DNA of 36,162 nt, from assembly GCA_902797165.1 (NCBI GenBank), contig CADBRU010000010.1, forward strand, positions 1 to 36,162, written 5' to 3'. Positions 12,914-22,550 of the stretch are shown one piece after another (position 1 is the first letter of the stretch; every line of letters begins with the position of its first letter). The stretch is from an uncultured Elusimicrobium sp. Lineage in GTDB: Bacteria; Elusimicrobiota; Elusimicrobia; Elusimicrobiales; Elusimicrobiaceae. Under the pieces are notes generated by a model that did no database searches, was not told the DNA's origin, and saw nothing but the letters and a program-made list of their open reading frames with translations. The position numbers and the translations under genes are program-made.

Positions 12914-13888
12914 ATGAAAAATTTATTAATTGTCGGCGGAGCCGGATATATAGGTTCGCATACCGTAAAACATTTATTAGAGAAAGGTTATAATTGCGTA
13001 GTAGCGGACAATTTGGTTTGCGGGCATAAAGAAGCGGTTTTGCCGCCAGCGAAATTTGAACTGGCAGACTTGAATGATCCCGCCTCCTTGGAGCGTGTTT
13101 TCTCTACTTATAAATTTGATGCGGTTTTGCATTTTGCGGCATTTGCCGCAGTGGGGGAAAGCGTACTTGACCCGCAAAAATACTATCAAAACAATGTAGC
13201 CGGTACTTTAAATCTACTGGCAGTTATGAAAAAACACGGTGTGAAAAAAATTGTTTTCTCAAGCACGTGTGCCACTTACGGCGAGCCGCAATATACCCCG
13301 ATAGATGAAAAACATCCGCAAAATCCTATTAATCCCTACGGCCGTACCAAACTGATGATTGAGCAAGTTTTTTCCGATTATGCTAAAGCATATGGGCTGC
13401 AATATATTGCGCTTCGTTATTTCAATGCCGCGGGGGCGGCGGCCGACGGCTCTATTGGAGAATCGCATGATCCGGAATCGCATTTAATTCCGCTAATTTT
13501 AAAAGCCATTAAAGGTGAGCGCTCCTGTATTAAAATTTTTGGTACGGATTATCCAACGCCGGACGGTACCTGTCTGCGTGATTATATTCATGTGGAAGAT
13601 TTGGCACAGGCGCACCGCTTGGCTTTGGAAAAATTGGACGAATACAGCGGATATATTAATTTGGGTACCGGTATAAAAACCTCGGTAAAAGAAATGATTA
13701 CCGCGGCCGAAGAAGTGACCGGTAAAAAATGCCCGGTGGAAATTGCACCCCGCCGCGCCGGAGATCCGGCAGTATTGTATGCGGCCAACGGCAAGTCTAA
13801 GCAAATACTGGGGTGGGAGCCGAAGTATATCCATATCAAAGATATCATTGCTACGGCTTGGAAATGGGAAGAGCATAAGAAGTTTTAA
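12914..13888 (+). CDS. galE: UDP-glucose 4-epimerase
   Basis: GalE interconverts UDP-glucose and UDP-galactose with tightly bound NAD, feeding galactose metabolism and surface-glycan synthesis. The 324-residue extended short-chain dehydrogenase has the glycine motif GGAGYIGSH (residues 8-16), SSTCATYG with the catalytic Ser/Thr region, and the Tyr142-x-x-x-Lys146 pair (YGRTK). RYFNAAGA and LRDYIHVEDLA are typical GalE segments. AAGGAG precedes the ATG at good spacing. The exporter gene follows after 19 nt, suggesting that both serve lipopolysaccharide or lipooligosaccharide assembly. Confidence 0.93.
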   Translation: MKNLLIVGGAGYIGSHTVKHLLEKGYNCVVADNLVCGHKEAVLPPAKFELADLNDPASLERVFSTYKFDAVLHFAAFAAVGESVLDPQKYYQNNVAGTLNLLAVMKKHGVKKIVFSSTCATYGEPQYTPIDEKHPQNPINPYGRTKLMIEQVFSDYAKAYGLQYIALRYFNAAGAAADGSIGESHDPESHLIPLILKAIKGERSCIKIFGTDYPTPDGTCLRDYIHVEDLAQAHRLALEKLDEYSGYINLGTGIKTSVKEMITAAEEVTGKKCPVEIAPRRAGDPAVLYAANGKSKQILGWEPKYIHIKDIIATAWKWEEHKKF

Positions 13889-13907
13889 AAGTTGAGTTAA
13901 TACACAC

Positions 13908-15671
13908 ATGAAAAAATTATTTAAACCTCTGAAACAAAATTTACTGATAAAAAATTTTAACCGGATGTGGCCTTATGTCAAACCGTATTGGTTTCGGGCC
14001 GTATTAGGTGTTTGTTTGACGATTCCGGTAGGCGCTTTAGACGGTGCGGTAGCCATGTTTTTAAAGCCGTTTATGGATAAAGTAATGGTAGATAAACAAC
14101 CGCATTTTTCAGCGCTGATTCCGTTTTTAATCGTAGGTTTTACTATTGTACAGGGTATTTTGATTTATGCGTCTAACTATTTTAACACATGGGTAGCGCA
14201 GAAAATTACCATCGGCGTAAAGCGTGATCTGTATAAAAAATTATTATCCATGGATACCAGTTATTTTGACCAAAATAACTCCGGTACCATTGTATTTCGT
14301 TACTCCTCCGATGCGGAACTGGCCTCTACGGGGCTAGTGGATAATACCAAACAATTTTTATCCAAAACATTTTCTTCTATTTCGCTAGTTTGTGTGCTTT
14401 TGTATAACTCGTGGCAACTGGCGTTTATTGCGGTGGCGGTCATGGGGCTGTTTATTTACCCGATGGCTTTGGTACGCAAAAAAATGAAAGAAATTTTGCA
14501 AAAAACCGTCGGCAATATTTCTTACATCATTACCATTTACAATGAAACCTTCGCCGGCAATAAAACCATTCGTTCTTTTACATTGGAAGATACGTTTGTT
14601 AAACGCTTTCACGAAGTAACCAACATGACATTTTCTTTGGCTATGAAAATGGTAAAAGGGACCAACTGGCTCAGCCCGCTAATGCATATTATTATGTCTA
14701 TCGGGGTGGCGCTGGTGATCGGATGCGGTAGTTATTTAATCGTTAGTGGCAAAATTACCAGCGGTAACTTTGTGGCCTTCATCGCGGCGCTGATGATGTT
14801 GTATACCCCGCTTAAATCGGTGGGTAACAACTATATTGCTATTCAAAATTCTTTCTTAGCCATTGACCGTATTTTTGAGATTTTAGACTTGCAGCCCAGT
14901 ATCGTAAATAAACCGGAAGCACAAGCAATTTCCGAAGTGCATAAAGATATTGTATTTGACCATGTGCATTTTGAATATGTGCCGGGACGCGAAGTGTTGC
15001 ACGATATTAACTTAAGTATTCCTATCGGTCACACGGTGGCTTTGGTGGGTAACTCGGGCGGCGGTAAAACGACTATTTCCGCGCTGCTGCCGCGCCTATA
15101 TGACATTACCAAAGGCAGTATTAAAATAGACGGAAAAGATATCCGCGATTTGAAACAAGACGATTTGCGCAAACTGATTGCCATGGTGTTTCAGGATAAT
15201 TTCTTATTTTCCGGTACCATTCGCGAAAATATTTTACTGGGTAAGGCCGACGCCGATGAAGAAACCATGTGGCGCGCGCTTAAGAGTGCGTGTTTAGATG
15301 ATTTTGTGCGCGAACTGCCCAATCAATTGGATACCGAAATCGGAGAGCGGGGTATCTTGCTTTCCGGCGGTCAAAAGCAACGCTTAGCCATTGCGCGTGC
15401 CTTTGTGAAAAATGCGCCGATTGTAATCTTAGACGAAGCCACCAGCGCTTTGGACAATAAGTCTGAGCGCGTTGTGCAAGAGGCACTTGATAACCTGATG
15501 AAAAACCGCACGGTTATTGTAATTGCCCACCGCTTGTCTACCATTCAAAATGCCGATAAGATTGTGGTGATTAACGACGGTAAAATTGCCGAAGAAGGTA
15601 CACATGAGGAGTTGCTTAAGCAAAACGGCGCGTATGCTTCTTTATACAAAATGCAGTTTAAGAAATCTTAA
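13908..15671 (+). CDS. ABC exporter, MsbA-like (lipid A/lipid flippase family)
   Basis: The 587-residue half-transporter fuses an ABC1 membrane domain (about residues 20-320, six helices) to a nucleotide-binding domain. Visible motifs are Walker A GNSGGGKTT (about residue 380), the signature LSGGQ (about residue 485), Walker B IVILDEATSALD (about residue 505) and the switch His in IVIAHRLST. It most resembles MsbA, which flips core-lipid A across the inner membrane. Substrate cannot be proven from sequence because drug and peptide exporters share this layout. Linkage to galE favours a glycolipid substrate. A terminator follows. Confidence 0.87.
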   Translation: MKKLFKPLKQNLLIKNFNRMWPYVKPYWFRAVLGVCLTIPVGALDGAVAMFLKPFMDKVMVDKQPHFSALIPFLIVGFTIVQGILIYASNYFNTWVAQKITIGVKRDLYKKLLSMDTSYFDQNNSGTIVFRYSSDAELASTGLVDNTKQFLSKTFSSISLVCVLLYNSWQLAFIAVAVMGLFIYPMALVRKKMKEILQKTVGNISYIITIYNETFAGNKTIRSFTLEDTFVKRFHEVTNMTFSLAMKMVKGTNWLSPLMHIIMSIGVALVIGCGSYLIVSGKITSGNFVAFIAALMMLYTPLKSVGNNYIAIQNSFLAIDRIFEILDLQPSIVNKPEAQAISEVHKDIVFDHVHFEYVPGREVLHDINLSIPIGHTVALVGNSGGGKTTISALLPRLYDITKGSIKIDGKDIRDLKQDDLRKLIAMVFQDNFLFSGTIRENILLGKADADEETMWRALKSACLDDFVRELPNQLDTEIGERGILLSGGQKQRLAIARAFVKNAPIVILDEATSALDNKSERVVQEALDNLMKNRTVIVIAHRLSTIQNADKIVVINDGKIAEEGTHEELLKQNGAYASLYKMQFKKS

Positions 15672-15690
15672 AAGATGGGTCACAAAAAGA

Positions 15691-15717
15691 AAACTCCCGG
15701 CGCTAAACCGGGAGTTT
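15691..15717. terminator. Bidirectional terminator between ABC exporter and dnaE
   Basis: AAACTCCCGG / CCGGGAGTTT form a perfect 10-bp stem with loop CGCTAAA. The stem has an A-rich left flank and TTT on the right, and lies between convergent genes. Confidence 0.92.
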
Positions 15718-15733
15718 TTTGATACCTAACTAA

Positions 15734-18700
15734 TTATTCAAAACTCCATGCATTTTCACCCAGTGTATTTTCCAAATGTTCAAGTAAAGCGCGGTGTATC
15801 ATAATTTCTTTATTGGTGCGGATATGATGTATTTTGGTGGGGTCCTCTTTAGAGGGGACTTCCAAATACACGGTGGTGGCTCCTTTGGCAGTGTCAAGGA
15901 GCATTTTTAATCTTTGCAGTTGCGATTGCGGATAATCTGCCTTTAAGTGAATCGTAAAAGTATGCGCAACATTGGCAATTAAATTGGTTACGTCTTCTAC
16001 TTCTTTTAAATTCATTTCTACGCGTGCGCTCTCATCATCTACACGCACATCTCCGGAGAAAAATAAAATACCGTTGGGTATAATTTTATGTCCGACTTTG
16101 GCCCATGTTTTGGCAAATGCGTTAATCATAATAGAGCCGGTGCAATCTTCAATTACAAATTGCGCCCATTCTTCCTTTGATTTTTTGTTCTGCCGTTTTT
16201 TTATGCGCGTAATAATGCCGATAATGTTTAAGCGGCCGGACGCTTTGCCGTCCAAAATATCTGCAATAGGTGTGCAATTTAGCGCCTCAAAATGTGCTTG
16301 ATAACGTGCAATCGGATGTCCGGAAAAATAAATGCCCATTACTTCTTTTTCATAAGCCAGCATTTCACGTTGCGTAAGCGGCGGTATCAAGGTGGAGGGG
16401 GGTGCTTTCTTTTTAACACTCATTACGGAGGAAAAATCATCTCCGAATAAATTAGCGGTACAGGCCTGTTTTTCCTTGGCAATTAAATGGGCGGTATCTA
16501 CCGTTTCTTCCAGTTGCCCCAGCAAGATAGCGCGGGCTAATTTGGGGTCTTTGTCCGGAAATAAACAGTCCATAGCCCCGGCCTTAATTAAACTTTCCAG
16601 CGTCTTTTTGTTGGCTTGGAAAATATCAACGCGCGCGCAAATATCTTCCAGTGATGTAAAAGGTTTTTGTCTGGCGGCATTGACAATAGAAATACAACCT
16701 TCCGTGCCGGCATTTTTGACCGCTTCAAGCGCGTAGCGGATACATTCTTTGCCGTCCTTTTCCTCTACCGAAAATTCCGGTTGGCTTTTGTTAATGTCCG
16801 GCGGCAAAATTTCAAATCCCATCTTTTTGGCTTCTTCCAAATAAGTGGCAATTTTATTTTCTTTGTCGTCTGCGCCGATGGCATTATGCCCAATTTCGTT
16901 GGTAAGTGCGGCGCACATAAATTCAATAGGATAATTGGCTTTTAAATAAGCCGTTTGATAGGAAACCAACGCATATGCATAGGAGTGCGATTTATTAAAA
17001 CCGTATCCGGCAAAGGCTTTCATTTGTTCATAAATGTGGGCGGCTGTTTTTTCCGGGATTTTGTTCTTTTTGGCGCCTTCTATAAATTGTTTGCCGAATT
17101 TTTCCATGGTCTCGAGTTTCTTTTTACCCATGGCTTTGCGCAAATTATCCGCGTCACTGGGGGAGAAACCGCCCAATGTTTTGGAAATCTGCATGATTTG
17201 CTCCTGGTAAACCATACAACCGTAGGTATCTTTGAGCACACCTTCCAAAAGCGGTGTTTCGTAAGTAATTTTTTCTTGTCCGTTTTTGCGCCGCACGAAC
17301 ATATCCATCATGCCGGATTCCATCGGCCCGGGGCGGTATAAGGCCACCAAGGCGGAAATATCACTAAATTGTGTGGGTTGTATTCTTTTAATCAAATCAC
17401 GCATGCCGCCGCTTTCCAATTGAAAAATACCCAATGTTTGGCACGCACATAGCAAGTCATATGTTTTTTTATCGTCTAACGGAATTTCATTAATATCAAA
17501 TTTGGGGTTATGTCTGGCACGAATTAATTTTTCGGCATTGTCGATAACTGTAAGGGTACGCAGCCCCAAAAAGTCCATTTTCAGTAGCCCCAGTTGAGAG
17601 CAAGGTTCCCCTTCAAATTGCGTTGTAATAGAGCCGTCTTTGGCACGTGCGAGCGGAATATAACTTCCTACCGGCTCACGGGTGATCAAGATGCCCGCGG
17701 CATGAATACCGGTATGCCGTTTAAGTCCCTCAATTTTAAGAGCCATGTCAAAGAGTTGTTTGGAAACTTCATTGTTAGCAATTTCCGTTTTTAATTCTTT
17801 GACATTATTAATGGCATCTTCCAAGGTAATTTTGGGGTCATTGGGAATCATTTTGGCCACGCGGTTTATGTCAGTTACGCTCATTCCCAGCACACGCCCT
17901 ACATCACGCACGGCCAGTTTGGCTTTCATGGTACCAAAGGTAATGATTTGGGAAACTTTATCGGCTCCGTATTTGTTGCGCACGTAGTCAATAACGCGCT
18001 CCCGCCCGGTATCTGACATATCGATATCCAAATCAGGCATGCTGATACGTCCCGGATTTAAGAAACGCTCAAAAAGCAGTTTGCTCTTAATCGGGTCTAT
18101 GCGGGTAATATCTAAACTGTAAGCCACCACGCTTCCCGCTCCGCTACCGCGGCCGGGGCCGATAGGAATATCATGTGCGCGCGCCCAGTTAATAAAGTCA
18201 CTTACAATTAAGAAGTAACAATCAAATCCCATTTTGATAATAACATCAAATTCATACTCGAGTTGTTTGGTGTATTCGGGCGGCACATTGCCATGCATTT
18301 TCTTTTTGAGCCCTTCGCGGCACAAGGCTTTAAAATATTCCTGTGAATTGGGATACTCTTTTGGGATATCGAAATTCGGCAGAATAAAACCGTGATTTGG
18401 GAAAACGACATTGCACTTTTCGGCAACTTCTAGAGTAGTAGTTAATGCCTCCGGTGTATGAGAAAACAAAGCATACATTTCTTCGGGGGTTTTGAAATAC
18501 AAATCGTGCGAGGTCATTTTAAAGCGCTGTGGGTCATTAAGGGTGGTGTTGGTACCGATACAAAGGTTAATATCGTGCGCTTTCCAATCTTCCTGTTTTT
18601 CGTAGTGACAATCGTTAGTTGCAACGGTTTTAAGTCCCAATTTTTTGGCTACTTCTTTTAAAATCGGCAACGCTTCCTGTTCTTCTTTAATGCCGTGGTC

Positions 18701-19237
18701 CATCAGTTCGATATAATAATTGCCCGGTCCCATAATATCGGCATATTCTTGGGCAACCGCACACACTTTTTCAAAGGGAGCGGTCAAGGCATAATGAGAT
18801 ACAAAGCCTTTTAAACACCCTGACAGAGCAATGAGCCCTTTGGAATATTTAGCCAGTAGTTCGCGATCAATGTGCGGCTTATAATAAAACCCGTTTATCC
18901 ACGCTTCGGAGTTGAGTTTCATTAAATTTAGGTAGCCTTCATAATCTTTGGCAAGTAAAGTAATATGTCCGGTGTAAGATTTAACTTTATCGGTATATTT
19001 GTGTTCGACAATATATGCTTCACAACCTAAAATTGGTTTAATGCCTACCGCCTTGGCACAAGCATCAAAATCTAATACCCCAAATAGATTTCCGTGGTCG
19101 GTAATAGCCATTGCTTTGGTGCCGCTTTCGGCCAGTCCGCGCAGAAAGCGGGACGGTTTATGGTTCTCCGAAATGCGAAGCATACCATCTAGCAAGGAAT
19201 ATTCCGAATGGTTGTGTAAATGTACAAATTCTTTCAT
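15734..19237 (-). CDS. dnaE: DNA polymerase III subunit alpha
   Basis: This is the replicative polymerase, 1167 residues, close to the usual DnaE length. The N-terminal PHP domain begins FVHLHNHSEYSLLDGM, with ITDHGNLFG about 45 residues later. The catalytic palm carries PDLDIDMSD with Asp402 and Asp404, and GPGRGSGAGSVVAY precedes it. The finger and helix-hairpin-helix regions follow (GYGFNKSHSYAYALVSYQTAYLK). The C-terminal OB fold is at about residues 1000-1085 (RLNIIGIITRIKKRQNKKS). A TATAAA box lies 14 nt before the ATG with no clear Shine-Dalgarno. It is divergent from the NUDIX gene, sharing a 30-bp intergenic region. Confidence 0.97.
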   Translation of the reverse strand: MKEFVHLHNHSEYSLLDGMLRISENHKPSRFLRGLAESGTKAMAITDHGNLFGVLDFDACAKAVGIKPILGCEAYIVEHKYTDKVKSYTGHITLLAKDYEGYLNLMKLNSEAWINGFYYKPHIDRELLAKYSKGLIALSGCLKGFVSHYALTAPFEKVCAVAQEYADIMGPGNYYIELMDHGIKEEQEALPILKEVAKKLGLKTVATNDCHYEKQEDWKAHDINLCIGTNTTLNDPQRFKMTSHDLYFKTPEEMYALFSHTPEALTTTLEVAEKCNVVFPNHGFILPNFDIPKEYPNSQEYFKALCREGLKKKMHGNVPPEYTKQLEYEFDVIIKMGFDCYFLIVSDFINWARAHDIPIGPGRGSGAGSVVAYSLDITRIDPIKSKLLFERFLNPGRISMPDLDIDMSDTGRERVIDYVRNKYGADKVSQIITFGTMKAKLAVRDVGRVLGMSVTDINRVAKMIPNDPKITLEDAINNVKELKTEIANNEVSKQLFDMALKIEGLKRHTGIHAAGILITREPVGSYIPLARAKDGSITTQFEGEPCSQLGLLKMDFLGLRTLTVIDNAEKLIRARHNPKFDINEIPLDDKKTYDLLCACQTLGIFQLESGGMRDLIKRIQPTQFSDISALVALYRPGPMESGMMDMFVRRKNGQEKITYETPLLEGVLKDTYGCMVYQEQIMQISKTLGGFSPSDADNLRKAMGKKKLETMEKFGKQFIEGAKKNKIPEKTAAHIYEQMKAFAGYGFNKSHSYAYALVSYQTAYLKANYPIEFMCAALTNEIGHNAIGADDKENKIATYLEEAKKMGFEILPPDINKSQPEFSVEEKDGKECIRYALEAVKNAGTEGCISIVNAARQKPFTSLEDICARVDIFQANKKTLESLIKAGAMDCLFPDKDPKLARAILLGQLEETVDTAHLIAKEKQACTANLFGDDFSSVMSVKKKAPPSTLIPPLTQREMLAYEKEVMGIYFSGHPIARYQAHFEALNCTPIADILDGKASGRLNIIGIITRIKKRQNKKSKEEWAQFVIEDCTGSIMINAFAKTWAKVGHKIIPNGILFFSGDVRVDDESARVEMNLKEVEDVTNLIANVAHTFTIHLKADYPQSQLQRLKMLLDTAKGATTVYLEVPSKEDPTKIHHIRTNKEIMIHRALLEHLENTLGENAWSFE

Positions 19238-19253
19238 AGGTGTAGGCTAATTT

Positions 19254-19261
19254 TATAAGAT
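19254..19261 (+). promoter_or_regulatory. Candidate -10 before the NUDIX gene (possibly leaderless)
   Basis: TATAAG/TAAGAT lies 6-8 nt before the ATG at 19268. No Shine-Dalgarno is visible in the 30-bp divergent region. The sequence is AT-rich, so a chance match is possible. Confidence 0.35.
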
Positions 19262-19267
19262 AGTTAT

Positions 19268-19813
19268 ATGTCTAATTATAGTAAATTAAAAGAAACAAAA
19301 CTGTCCGGTCAAAAAATTTATGAAGGGGTGGTCGGCTTTAATAAAGATATCGTCCGGCTGCCGAACGGAAAAACGTCTTCCCGTGTATACTTGGCGCACC
19401 GCGGAGCCAGTGCGATTGTGCCTATAGAGGGGAATAATATTTATTTGGTTAAGCAATACCGCTACCCGATCGGGCGCACCACGTGGGAACTGCCGGCCGG
19501 CAAATTTGAGCCGGGGCAAACACCGCTGGGGTGTGCCAAGGCCGAACTGGAGCAAGAAACCGGTTTGCGGGCCAAGCATTGGAAGAAATTGATTGCTTTT
19601 TATCCGAGCAGTGCCTTTTCTACCGAACTTTTACATATTTATTTGGCCACGGATTTTACAAAGGGAAAGCGGCACTTGGATGCCGATGAATTTGTAACGG
19701 TTAAAAAATTTCCCTTAAAAACGGTTTATGAAAAAATCCGCAAAGGAAAAATCAGAGACGCCAAAACCTTAATTGCGCTTCTTTTATACCGCAGTTTTAT
19801 AGAAAAGAAATAA
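19268..19813 (+). CDS. NUDIX hydrolase, ADP-ribose pyrophosphatase-like, with altered Nudix box
   Basis: The 181-residue protein has the fold and surroundings of the NudF-type ADP-sugar hydrolases. RGASAIVPIEGNNIYLVKQYR and WELPAGKFEPG directly precede the Nudix box (about residues 77-99). The box reads G-x5-Q-x7-AELEQETGL instead of G-x5-E-x7-REUxEExGU. The conserved Arg is Ala and two Glu positions are Gln, although the Glu of AEL and the last Glu of QE remain. Substrate is therefore uncertain, and activity may be reduced or shifted. It is divergent from dnaE and convergent with alaS across a terminator. Confidence 0.86.
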   Translation: MSNYSKLKETKLSGQKIYEGVVGFNKDIVRLPNGKTSSRVYLAHRGASAIVPIEGNNIYLVKQYRYPIGRTTWELPAGKFEPGQTPLGCAKAELEQETGLRAKHWKKLIAFYPSSAFSTELLHIYLATDFTKGKRHLDADEFVTVKKFPLKTVYEKIRKGKIRDAKTLIALLLYRSFIEKK

Positions 19814-19817
19814 ACAA

Positions 19818-19844
19818 AAAACCCCCGCTTTTGACGGGGGTTTT
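19818..19844. terminator. Bidirectional terminator between NUDIX gene and alaS
   Basis: AAAACCCCCG / CGGGGGTTTT form a perfect 10-bp stem with a 7-nt loop (CTTTTGA) between the two convergent genes. Confidence 0.9.
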
Positions 19845-19856
19845 AAAATCAAAGAC

Positions 19857-22466
19857 TTAAATACTGTCTTTTAAGGAAGACATGAAGGCTTGCCAATCGT
19901 CTTTGGCTTCCCCGCCTCCTTGGGCAAAATCAGGTCTGCCGCCGGCGCGGCCGTTAATATTACCGGCAATATGTTTGGCTACTTCAAGCGCGTTGGTATT
20001 AGGCAGTTGCCCGACCATTTTGACCACAAAGGAGCGTTTTCCATCGCGGTCTGTGCTGACCACAACGAGAGCCTTTTCATACTTTTGCCCGATTGTATCG
20101 GCAATGTTGCGTAGTTCGCGCGGTTGGGCACCTTCGGCATCCTGCAAGACCAAAGTAGCCCCGTTTTTCATGGTGAAACTCATTCGCGCTACACCACCTG
20201 CAGCCATGGCTTTTTCGCGGAAGGCCGCATAGCGTTTTTTAACTTCTCTAAGTTCATCTAAAATTTGATTTAAGCGGATGCCTACTTCCGGCACCGGTAC
20301 CATTAAACGTGCGGCCATATTTTCTACGCCCGCGTTTACATTTTTCAAATAATCCAGTGCCGCTTTGCCGGCTACCCCTTCAATACGGCGTACCCCGGCA
20401 GATAAAGAACCTTCTTTAAGCGGGATAACGGTAATTACTTGAGAGGTATTGGTGACGTGAGTGCCGCCGCATAATTCCAAACTGTATTTATCTTGCGGTT
20501 TGTCAAAACTGCCACCCATCAGTACAAAACGTGCCGGGTCGGCATACGTTTCACCCAGCAAAGTAACCGCACCTAATTTGGCGGCATCTTTTAACGGACG
20601 TTCTTGGCAAAATACTGGCAGCGCCGCGTCAATGGCTTTCTGCACGATTTGCCATACTTGTTTCCATTCTTGCTCAGTAGGAGTTTTGGATAAAGTATAG
20701 TCAAAGCGGAAACGTTCCGGAGAAACAAAAGATCCGCTCTGATGCACTCCGGTGCCGAACACTTGGCGCAAAGCCGCATTAAGTACGTGAATAGCACTGT
20801 GATTAGCCGTGGCGCGGGTGCGCAAATCGGCATTGACTTGCAGTGTCACTTCTTCTCCCACGCGCAAAGTACCGTCTATTTTGTGAATAAATAATTTGCC
20901 GATCGGCTTTTGCACATCTAGCACGCGGGCCACTTCTTGCGAGCCTTGCAAAATGACACCGGTGTCCCCCAATTGACCGCCCGATTCTGCATAAAAGGAA
21001 GTCTTATCAAAAACGGCATAGCCTTCACCCGTTATTTTTTCTACTTCGCTAAGTTCATTGTTTAATAGGGTAAGCACTTTGGCTTTTTGGGTGAGCGTTT
21101 CATAACCCGTAAACTGCGTAGCGGGATAATCTTGCTCTAGTTGTTGCAAGTGTTTTACTTTTTCTTTGGAAAATTCATCGGCGTAACTGCGGCTTTTTTC
21201 AGCGGCTGTTTTCTTGACGCGCAGGTAACCTTCTTCGTCCACCGTAACTCCTTTGGCAGCGGCAATTTCGCGTGTGAGTTCTAAGGGGAAACCAAAGGTT
21301 TCGTGCAAGTAAAAAGCATCTTCCCCGGAAATAACTTTGCCGCCTTTGACAAGAAGCAGACTTAATTTTTCTTCTCCGGTTTGGAGCGTTTTTAAGAAGG
21401 TTTCTTCTTCTTGTTTAAGTACGTCTTGAATGTGTTGCAAATTTTTATCGATTTCCGGATATAGCCCGTCAAAAATTTGGCTTACTTTTTGGGCAAGCGT
21501 GTACAAGAAAGGCTCGGTGCTGCCCATCAGTTTGCCATAGCGCGCGGCGCGGCGGATCAAGCGGCGCAAAATGTAGCCGCGGCCTTCGTTAGACGGCAAA
21601 ATACCTTCGGCAATAAGAAAAGAGGAACTACGCACGTGATCGGCAATAATGCGCAAAGCGGCAATTTCTTCTTTGGTTTTGCCTTGAATTTTCAAAATCT
21701 TTTTGGCTTCATCGGTCAGCGGGGTGAATAGGTCCGTTTCGAAGATATTTTGCTTTTTTTGCAAGACCATGCATAAACGTTCCAGCCCCATGCCGGTATC
21801 GATATTATTGTGCGGAAGCGGCTGCAAAGAACCGTCTTCTTGGCGGTTGTAACTTTCAAATACTACGTTCCAAATTTCCACAAAGCGTCCGCAATCGCAA
21901 GTAATATCGCAGTGCGGGTTTTTGCAACCTTTATCCCCGAAATCATAATAAATTTCGGTACACGGACCGCACGGACCGGTGGGCCCCATGGTCCAAAAAT
22001 TATCGGCTTCTCCTAGTTCAAAAATACGTTCGGCCGGAACATATTTTTTCCAAGCGTTATAGGCTTCACTGTCACGCGGGGCAATGCCGCCTTTGTAAAT
22101 ACTGACATAGAGTTTGTCCGGTGAGATTTTGAGCACTTGGGTTAAATATTCCCACGCCCAAGAAATGGCTTCTTCTTTAAAATAGTCTCCAAATGAAAAG
22201 TTGCCCAGCATCTCAAAAAAGGTTAAGTGTCTTTCGGTAAAACCTACACTGTCAATATCTGTGGTGCGAACGCATTTTTGGCAAGAACAAGCATTTTTAA
22301 GGGTCTTGTCAATGCCCATAAAATTAGCCTTAAATTGCACCATGCCCGCCGACGTAAATAATAGCGTCGGGTCATTGTGCGGAATTAAAGAACTGGAAGG
22401 AATAACCGGCAGTCCTTTGGAACGAAAAAAGTTTAAATAACCGTTTCTGACTTCTGTACTTTTCAT
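19857..22466 (-). CDS. alaS: Alanyl-tRNA synthetase
   Basis: AlaRS charges tRNA-Ala and hydrolyses mischarged Ser and Gly. The 869-residue protein starts with RNGYLNFFRSKGLPVIPSSS and has the class II catalytic region with TSAGMVQFK and FTERHLTFFEMLGNFSFGDY. The editing domain carries the zinc-type motifs NHSAIHVL (His at about 554 and 558) and CGGTHV (about 667-671). The C-Ala domain ends with GGRPDFAQGGG, another signature. Length and domain order are normal. A TGATATAAT box lies 28 nt before the ATG and a weak AGGA ribosome site is present. Confidence 0.97.
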   Translation of the reverse strand: MKSTEVRNGYLNFFRSKGLPVIPSSSLIPHNDPTLLFTSAGMVQFKANFMGIDKTLKNACSCQKCVRTTDIDSVGFTERHLTFFEMLGNFSFGDYFKEEAISWAWEYLTQVLKISPDKLYVSIYKGGIAPRDSEAYNAWKKYVPAERIFELGEADNFWTMGPTGPCGPCTEIYYDFGDKGCKNPHCDITCDCGRFVEIWNVVFESYNRQEDGSLQPLPHNNIDTGMGLERLCMVLQKKQNIFETDLFTPLTDEAKKILKIQGKTKEEIAALRIIADHVRSSSFLIAEGILPSNEGRGYILRRLIRRAARYGKLMGSTEPFLYTLAQKVSQIFDGLYPEIDKNLQHIQDVLKQEEETFLKTLQTGEEKLSLLLVKGGKVISGEDAFYLHETFGFPLELTREIAAAKGVTVDEEGYLRVKKTAAEKSRSYADEFSKEKVKHLQQLEQDYPATQFTGYETLTQKAKVLTLLNNELSEVEKITGEGYAVFDKTSFYAESGGQLGDTGVILQGSQEVARVLDVQKPIGKLFIHKIDGTLRVGEEVTLQVNADLRTRATANHSAIHVLNAALRQVFGTGVHQSGSFVSPERFRFDYTLSKTPTEQEWKQVWQIVQKAIDAALPVFCQERPLKDAAKLGAVTLLGETYADPARFVLMGGSFDKPQDKYSLELCGGTHVTNTSQVITVIPLKEGSLSAGVRRIEGVAGKAALDYLKNVNAGVENMAARLMVPVPEVGIRLNQILDELREVKKRYAAFREKAMAAGGVARMSFTMKNGATLVLQDAEGAQPRELRNIADTIGQKYEKALVVVSTDRDGKRSFVVKMVGQLPNTNALEVAKHIAGNINGRAGGRPDFAQGGGEAKDDWQAFMSSLKDSI

Positions 22467-22493
22467 AATGGTCCTAATTGTAAAGATACCTAT

Positions 22494-22502
22494 ATTATAT
22501 CA
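22494..22502 (-). promoter_or_regulatory. Extended -10 promoter of alaS
   Basis: On the minus strand TGATATAAT stands 27 nt before the alaS ATG. It is back to back with the promoter of the small membrane-protein operon. Confidence 0.55.
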
Positions 22503-22535
22503 AATCACTATGGGGGTAATGCGGGTGCGCACATT

Positions 22536-22544
22536 TGTTATAAT
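22536..22544 (+). promoter_or_regulatory. -10 box 6 nt before a start codon (leaderless candidate)
   Basis: TATAAT at 22539-22544, preceded by TGT to give an extended -10, is followed by TTCTGT and then the ATG at 22551. No ribosome site fits between them. Transcription from this box would begin at or within a base or two of the start codon. Confidence 0.55.
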
Positions 22545-22550
22545 TTCTGT

